A DNA stretch of 35,046 bases from NCBI GenBank assembly GCA_002780005.1, contig PEWV01000062.1, forward strand, positions 1 through 35,046, given 5' to 3'. The position numbers and the translations under genes are program-made. This DNA comes from Candidatus Aquitaenariimonas noxiae. GTDB taxonomy: Bacteria > Omnitrophota > Gorgyraeia > Aquitaenariimonadales > Aquitaenariimonadaceae. Positions 31,106-35,046 of this stretch are shown piece by piece. Position 1 is the stretch's first letter; each line of letters starts with the position of its first letter. The notes beneath the pieces were generated by a model. The model ran no database searches. It saw only the letters and a program-made list of their open reading frames with translations, and was not told the DNA's origin.

Positions 31106-32190
31106 AAAAGATCAAACTAAATCTAAACTCAAGAAGTTATTTTATCTATATAGGCAGAAACGCCCTTAACTCCTTAGGAGGTATTTTGGACGGGCTTAAT
31201 ATAGGTTCTGATGCCTTTGTGATAACGAACGATAAGATAAAACGGCTTCATAGCGGCAAATTAGAAAAAGTACTTAAAAAATCAGGCTACTCTGTAAAAT
31301 ATAAAATGATACAGGATTCTGAAAGGGCAAAGGCAGCCTCCGTATGCATCGAGATATTAAATAAGATCGCTCTATATGACAGGAAAAAAAGAGTCTTCAT
31401 AATAGCGTTCGGCGGAGGCGTGATTGGGGATACGGCAGGTTTTGTTGCAAGCGTATATCGGAGGGGCGTGCCGTATATACAAATACCGACAACATTGCTT
31501 TCGCAGCTTGACTCAGCTATAGGAGGGAAGGTCGCTATAGATCTGGCTGTCGGTAAGAACCTCGCAGGTTCGTTTTATCAACCAAGGGCGGTATTGTCAG
31601 ACATATCATTGCTTGAAAGCTTACCGTTCCCAGAGATCAGGAACGGATTGGCCGAGGCTGTCAAGTACGGCATAATAAAAGACCCGGCACTTTTTACATA
31701 TCTAGAAAAAAACTATAAAAAGGCATTTAAATTTGACCCGGACTTCCTTGCGCGTGTAATATGCAAGTGCAGCAAGATAAAGGCCGGCGCTGTCGAGAAA
31801 GACGAGAGAGATAAGAAAGATATACGCATAATGCTAAACTACGGCCACACCATAGGGCATGCTATAGAATCCGCAGGAAACTATAAAACTTATGTTCACG
31901 GAGAAGCTGTCGGGATCGGCATGCTTGTCGAGGCATTATTGTCTTATAAACTAGACTTAATTACTGAGCAGAATCTCTTGCGTATCGAAAGAGTCCTCGA
32001 AAACATGGGATTGCCGACTCGAATAAAGAACTTGAACCTTTCTAAAATACTCAAAGCGCAAGACCATGATAAAAAAATAATAAGCGGCGTAAACCGTTTT
32101 GTATTACCGACAAAAATAGGTTCTTTTAAGGTGTGTGAAAATATTCCAAGATCCTTGATCGAGGCCTCATTGAAAGAGAGGACTGCTTGA
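31102..32190 (+). CDS. aroB: 3-dehydroquinate synthase
   Basis: Converts DAHP to 3-dehydroquinate with NAD and a divalent metal, second step of the shikimate pathway. The 362 residues include the NAD loop GGGVIGDTAGFVAS, PTTLLSQLDSAIGGKVAI and the metal ligands Glu in GLAEAVKYG, His in NYGHTIGHA and His in YVHGEAVGIG. It overlaps nnrE by ATGA. aroQ, the next enzyme in the pathway, is 23 kb away in the same window, so the pathway genes are dispersed. Confidence 0.96.
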   Translation: MKKIKLNLNSRSYFIYIGRNALNSLGGILDGLNIGSDAFVITNDKIKRLHSGKLEKVLKKSGYSVKYKMIQDSERAKAASVCIEILNKIALYDRKKRVFIIAFGGGVIGDTAGFVASVYRRGVPYIQIPTTLLSQLDSAIGGKVAIDLAVGKNLAGSFYQPRAVLSDISLLESLPFPEIRNGLAEAVKYGIIKDPALFTYLEKNYKKAFKFDPDFLARVICKCSKIKAGAVEKDERDKKDIRIMLNYGHTIGHAIESAGNYKTYVHGEAVGIGMLVEALLSYKLDLITEQNLLRIERVLENMGLPTRIKNLNLSKILKAQDHDKKIISGVNRFVLPTKIGSFKVCENIPRSLIEASLKERTA

Positions 32191-32591
32191 TGATAGAAGA
32201 ACTTAGCGTAGGAAGCTCCTCGAAAGTCGATGCTATAGACATAACGGCCCGTGTCGCGAGTATCGTAAATAAGGGTAAGGTGAAAGATGGGGTTTGCCGC
32301 TTGTTTATCCCGCATACAACTGCCGGGATACTCATAAACGAACATGCTGATCCTAGCGTAATAGAAGATATTTTGATGGAACTGAACAAGGCAATCCCCG
32401 CAGAAGATGGTTATTCGCACGCCGAAGGCAACTCGAGCGCTCATATTAAATCAAGCCTTATCGGCCACAGCCTAGATGTTTTTATAGAAGACGGCAACTT
32501 GAAGCTAGGGACGTGGCAAGGAATATTTTTTTGTGAATTCGACGGGCCGAGAAAAAGAAAAATTTGGATAAAAGTTTCTTCGGATCATTAA
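32190..32591 (+). CDS. yjbQ: YjbQ/UPF0047 family protein
   Basis: A 133-residue protein of the YjbQ family. Family signatures are CRLFIPHTTAGILINEHADPSV, the acidic segment DGYSHAEGNSSAHIKSSL and the end GTWQGIFFCEFDGPRKRKI. Members form trimers with a metal-like pocket; a low thiamine-phosphate synthase activity has been reported for some. The start ATG at 32190 overlaps the aroB TGA (TGATG), and a TTG at 32187 is one codon further upstream. Confidence 0.9.
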   Translation: MIEELSVGSSSKVDAIDITARVASIVNKGKVKDGVCRLFIPHTTAGILINEHADPSVIEDILMELNKAIPAEDGYSHAEGNSSAHIKSSLIGHSLDVFIEDGNLKLGTWQGIFFCEFDGPRKRKIWIKVSSDH

Positions 32592-32600
32592 AGGAGGTGA
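32590..32600 (+). promoter_or_regulatory. near-perfect Shine-Dalgarno of the GNAT gene
   Basis: AAAGGAGGTGA is almost the full complement of the 16S rRNA 3' end. In the GNAT frame, the codons at normal distance are ATC (32603) and ACG (32606). GTG (32597) lies inside the site itself. It begins at the yjbQ stop (32589-32591). Confidence 0.72.
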
Positions 32601-33067
32601 TTATCACGAATACGGTTATAAGAAAATTTGAACCCAATGACGAAAAACAAGTTAAAGAACTTATATTATCGATCCTGTCTAACGAGTACCCTTTTGATAA
32701 AAAGGCTTATTCCGATAGCGATCTGAATAATATTGCGGGCACTTATTCGGGAGAGCGGGACATGTTCCTAGTATTAGACATGGATGGCAGCGTTATAGGC
32801 ACTGTGGGGGTTAAGGAAGAAAGTACTGATGCCGCCTTAATCCGCAGGTTGTTCGTGTTAGGCATGCATAGAGGGAAAGGGTACGGTAAGAAGCTGATAG
32901 AAGAGGCTATAACGTACTGCGCATCGAAGAATTACAAACATATTGTTTTTCAAGGAACAAACCGAATGGTCCAAGCAATTGAGCTCTGCAAAAAAAGAGG
33001 TTTTAAGGAAAAAGAGCATATAGATATGGGCGGATTTTCTATATATAAATTTGTGCTCGATTTGTAG
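32597..33067 (+). CDS. GNAT family N-acetyltransferase (start codon uncertain)
   Basis: A small acetyltransferase of the Gcn5-related family. After the N-terminal NTVIRKFEPNDEKQVKELI, beta strands lead to the acetyl-CoA loop RRLFVLGMHRGKGYGKKLIE (Q/RxxGxG/A type), followed by a GFKEKE near the end. The listed start is the GTG at 32597, the nearest ordinary codon, but it overlaps the Shine-Dalgarno; the family N-terminus and the ribosome site point to the ACG at 32606 or the ATC at 32603, and a TTG at 32564 inside yjbQ is also open. The substrate is unknown. Confidence 0.78.
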   Translation: MIITNTVIRKFEPNDEKQVKELILSILSNEYPFDKKAYSDSDLNNIAGTYSGERDMFLVLDMDGSVIGTVGVKEESTDAALIRRLFVLGMHRGKGYGKKLIEEAITYCASKNYKHIVFQGTNRMVQAIELCKKRGFKEKEHIDMGGFSIYKFVLDL

Positions 33068-33084
33068 AGTTGTAAGGATGGGTT

Positions 33085-33630
33085 CTATTTTTTTAAGTTG
33101 AGGACTATTTCGCTATTGTTGAACAAGAGCGTCACTTTATTCTTTTCTATTCGAATAATTTTTGCATCACCTACCATATCGCCTTCTTCCAAAATATCAT
33201 TATTTATAACTGCGAACGACCGCTTACCGCCCCCAAATACAATACCGCTTAAATCAAATGCCTCATAATTAAAATCTTTCTTTGCAGCCGGTTTATTTTC
33301 GATAATTGGCGCAGCTGGTTCTTCTTTTATCCTAACAGTGTCTGTATTATTTTCAGTATTTTTCACGGCCGCATCATATGCTATCGTAGCAGCTTGTTTA
33401 TTCACTCCCGAACTCCTACTTTTTAGTATGACAAAGCCGGCGAATGTAAGCAGGATAAGAATAATTACTAAAGTAGCGAGATAAGAAATGTTTTTATTCG
33501 CCTTAATTTTGGGTGTTGGCGTTCCAGGCTCGATCGCAGGGCCTAATAAATTGGGCTTCCCGGGCTCCTTTCTCTTTGATTGAGAATTTATTTCATGGGC
33601 TTTTCTTAGTGCCTCGCTTATAATGCTCAT
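33085..33630 (-). CDS. GspB-like type II secretion accessory protein
   Basis: A 181-residue bitopic protein. It begins MSIISEALRKAHE, the N-terminal motif of GspB and related proteins, has one transmembrane helix (about 49-69), a Pro/Lys-rich linker and a C-terminal GspB domain including LSGIVFGGGKRSFAVINND, ILEEGDMVGDAKIIRIEKN. In type II secretion GspB pairs with the ATPase GspA/ExeA to place the secretin through peptidoglycan. It overlaps the ATPase gene by 4 bp. It converges with the GNAT gene; only 17 nt separate the two stops and no hairpin terminator is clear. Confidence 0.82.
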   Translation of the reverse strand: MSIISEALRKAHEINSQSKRKEPGKPNLLGPAIEPGTPTPKIKANKNISYLATLVIILILLTFAGFVILKSRSSGVNKQAATIAYDAAVKNTENNTDTVRIKEEPAAPIIENKPAAKKDFNYEAFDLSGIVFGGGKRSFAVINNDILEEGDMVGDAKIIRIEKNKVTLLFNNSEIVLNLKK

Positions 33631-34442
33631 TCGGTTATTCCTTCTATTTCTCTTATGCTCTTTTTGATCATATCCAAGGAAATTAATTTAGCTTCCAATA
33701 CATAGCCCAATAAAAGGGCTTTGTCGCATACAAGATTTATTAAACGCGGTATTCCCCTGGAATATTTATATATTTCTTTAAGGGCGTCGTCGGAAAAGAC
33801 TATGGAGCCATTGAATCCGGCCACATTCAATCTATGATATATATATTTTTCTATTTCTTCCTCATCCAATGGGTATATGTGATAACGAATGCCTATCCTT
33901 TGCTTGAGCTGTTCCAGTTCGGGCGAGCGAAGCTTTTCCCTCAACTGCGGCTGGCCGACCAATATTATCTGAAACAGTTTTTCCTTTTCCGTTTCTAGGT
34001 TCGATAACATGCGTATCTTTTCAAGAAGCTCAAGACTTATATTCTGCGCCTCGTCTAATATGAGTATCACATTATTATCTACTTCTAATTGCTCGATCAA
34101 GAAATCGTTCAATCTTTTAAGGAGAGATAGTTTATTGTTTTTATTATCGATGTGCAATCCAAAATCTTCCGCGATGGCCTGTAGAAGCTGCAGTTCGGAA
34201 AGGTTAGGGTTTAATATAAAGGCTGTTTTGATCTTTTTATCAAGCTGATTTAAGAGGACCCTGCAAAGTGTAGTTTTTCCCGTCCCGATCTCGCCGGTTA
34301 TTTCCAAAAATCCTTTTTTTTCTTTTATGCCGTATATCAGGTGAGAAAAAGCTTCTTTATGCCTTCGGCTCATAAAGAAAAAGCTAGGATCGCTTGTTAC
34401 ATTAAATGGATTTTCTTTTAATCCGTAAAAAGATAGGTACAT
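33627..34442 (-). CDS. ExeA/GspA-type AAA ATPase
   Basis: A 271-residue ATPase of the ExeA/GspA/MshM family. The N-terminus MYLSFYGLKENPFNVTSDP is typical, Walker A is GEIGTGKT (residues 50-57), Walker B is VILILDEAQN, and the family blocks ILVGQPQLREKL and LKQRIGIRYHIYPLDEEE follow. The open frame continues upstream to an ATG at 34466, but the ATG at 34442 has GAGGG close by and the predicted promoter at 34458-34486 would start RNA after 34466, so I use 34442. The gene overlaps gspB (ATGA). The pair suggests assembly of a type II or pilus-like secretin. Confidence 0.87.
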   Translation of the reverse strand: MYLSFYGLKENPFNVTSDPSFFFMSRRHKEAFSHLIYGIKEKKGFLEITGEIGTGKTTLCRVLLNQLDKKIKTAFILNPNLSELQLLQAIAEDFGLHIDNKNNKLSLLKRLNDFLIEQLEVDNNVILILDEAQNISLELLEKIRMLSNLETEKEKLFQIILVGQPQLREKLRSPELEQLKQRIGIRYHIYPLDEEEIEKYIYHRLNVAGFNGSIVFSDDALKEIYKYSRGIPRLINLVCDKALLLGYVLEAKLISLDMIKKSIREIEGITE

Positions 34443-34457
34443 TTTTCCCTCGGCCTT

Positions 34458-34486
34458 ATGATACACCCAACGAAGATTTGTGTAAA
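34458..34486 (-). promoter_or_regulatory. promoter of the exeA-gspB operon
   Basis: On the minus strand TTTACA (34486-34481) and TATCAT (34463-34458) are 17 bp apart, each with five of six consensus bases. Transcription would start near 34451, about 10 nt before the chosen ATG, and this supports the shorter start of the ATPase. Confidence 0.6.
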
Positions 34487-34496
34487 GAATTTTTTA

Positions 34497-34525
34497 TTGC
34501 TATTTATATGTATATATCATATACT
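34497..34525 (+). promoter_or_regulatory. promoter of the PilZ gene
   Basis: TTGCTA (34497-34502) and TATACT (34520-34525) are 17 bp apart. A start near 34532 would leave about 25 nt before the PilZ ATG, containing AAGGGGA (34544-34550). It is divergent from the minus-strand promoter at 34458-34486, with the -35 boxes about 10 bp apart. Confidence 0.58.
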
Positions 34526-34556
34526 ATAAAAAACCTGTTAACGAAGGGGAGAAAAA

Positions 34557-34952
34557 ATGTGGAACGGTATGGATGGCCGGCGGTTTCCAAGGGCTAATTA
34601 TAAATGCGCGATTCTTATAAAAAGAAGGCTTCTTTCCAGAAACATCAATACACATACGGAAAATATCGGCATAGGCGGTATCTGCGTAGTTTTAGATAGA
34701 AAGCTGAATTCTTCCGAAGAAGTCGATCTCAAGCTCATGCTCGACAATAACTTACCCGCTATCGAATGTAAAGGGAAAGTGGTATGGGAAGTAAAAAGAG
34801 AGCTTCCCACTAAAAAGGTTCTTTATGATATAGGCATCGAGTTCGCAAACATTAAAGAAGATAACGTCTCTCGCATAGAGAAAGTAGTGGAGGATATTAC
34901 AAAAAGCTCAGCAAAAAAGGTTTCGGGTGCCAAAATAAGGCGCACGCCTTGA
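34557..34952 (+). CDS. PilZ domain protein
   Basis: A 131-residue single-domain PilZ protein. The c-di-GMP motif RxxxR is present as RRFPR (Arg8-Arg12), and the second motif reads NIGIGG where (D/N)xSxxG is usual, so the Ser is Gly here. Following strands (EVDLKLMLDNNLPAIECKGKV and YDIGIEFANI) fit the PilZ barrel. Binding is likely but the Ser change lowers certainty. The gene is divergent from exeA and close to 34952; the sequence from 34953 to the end shows no gene I can support. Confidence 0.82.
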   Translation: MWNGMDGRRFPRANYKCAILIKRRLLSRNINTHTENIGIGGICVVLDRKLNSSEEVDLKLMLDNNLPAIECKGKVVWEVKRELPTKKVLYDIGIEFANIKEDNVSRIEKVVEDITKSSAKKVSGAKIRRTP

Positions 34953-35046
34953 TTTGCCATATGGATAGTGTAAAATATTTTGGACGGTTTTAATCTTAAA
35001 AGTTCTTTGAAATGTAAATAAAAAAGGTATATCCTCACGGTTATTG

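Noticed and set aside
31944-32444. Minus-strand frame of 166 codons opposite aroB and yjbQ
   Set aside because: Both overlapped plus-strand genes have intact family motifs; the antisense frame has none.

Overview
The window is a densely packed, almost wholly forward-strand stretch of chromosome from a Gram-negative-type bacterium. Gene content points to the PVC/Omnitrophota neighbourhood: a small basic protein of the type known mainly from that assemblage, heptose genes for an LPS core (gmhA, hldC), lipoproteins with good lipoboxes, a GspA/ExeA-GspB pair, and a mid-to-low GC, Lys/Ile-rich coding style. This placement is an inference from gene content; there is no rRNA here to prove it. I see no insertion sequence, integrase, CRISPR array or prophage.

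Layout. 1-3034: a consensus promoter drives rpsU, followed by a secreted double-domain M16 protease. 3036-7955: a tight run of a TIM-barrel epimerase-like protein, a MEMO1-family protein, a patatin phospholipase, DUF1844, RmuC and a flippase-like membrane protein. 8004-13116: Trm112-like protein, aroQ, an Xaa-Pro peptidase, efp, accB, accC, an Asp23/Gls24 protein and an AmaP-like membrane anchor. 13142-15246: a phosphofructokinase with PPi-type residues, then gmhA and hldC (ADP-heptose precursor synthesis). 15243-17901: a stand-alone ThiD2-like protein, thiC and a PfkB-family kinase. 17923-18263: tRNA-Gly(CCC) followed by an unusual repeat region built from the 3' end of the tRNA. 18263-23044: an NlpD-like lipoprotein, an AAA ATPase, a metallophosphoesterase, a ThyA-family protein and a dGTPase-like HD protein. 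23101-28923: a consensus promoter, then GAF/HD-GYP, winged-helix, coiled-coil lipoprotein, AsmA-like protein and a UvrD helicase fused to an Fe-S nuclease. 29077-33067: SPOR protein, small basic protein, tRNA-binding domain, nnrE, aroB, yjbQ and a GNAT protein with a puzzling start. 33085-34442 (minus strand): gspB and exeA/gspA, divergent from a PilZ gene at 34557.

Many neighbours overlap by 4 bp (ATGA/GTGA), so much of the window is translated as coupled operons. Linked functions include shikimate (aroQ, aroB), thiamine (ThiD2-like, thiC, perhaps yjbQ), fatty-acid initiation with an Asp23-type partner (accB, accC, Asp23, AmaP), heptose synthesis and dTMP/dNTP control (ThyA-like, dGTPase-like).

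The items most worth a second look are the tRNA-Gly 3' tail, whose sequence is complementary to the tRNA T arm and is duplicated; the GNAT gene with a near-perfect Shine-Dalgarno but no standard start codon at the right distance; the PPi-type PFK; the NlpD-like protein that has lost its metal-site histidines; the variant HD-GYP site; and the ATPase-phosphoesterase-ThyA-dNTPase cluster.
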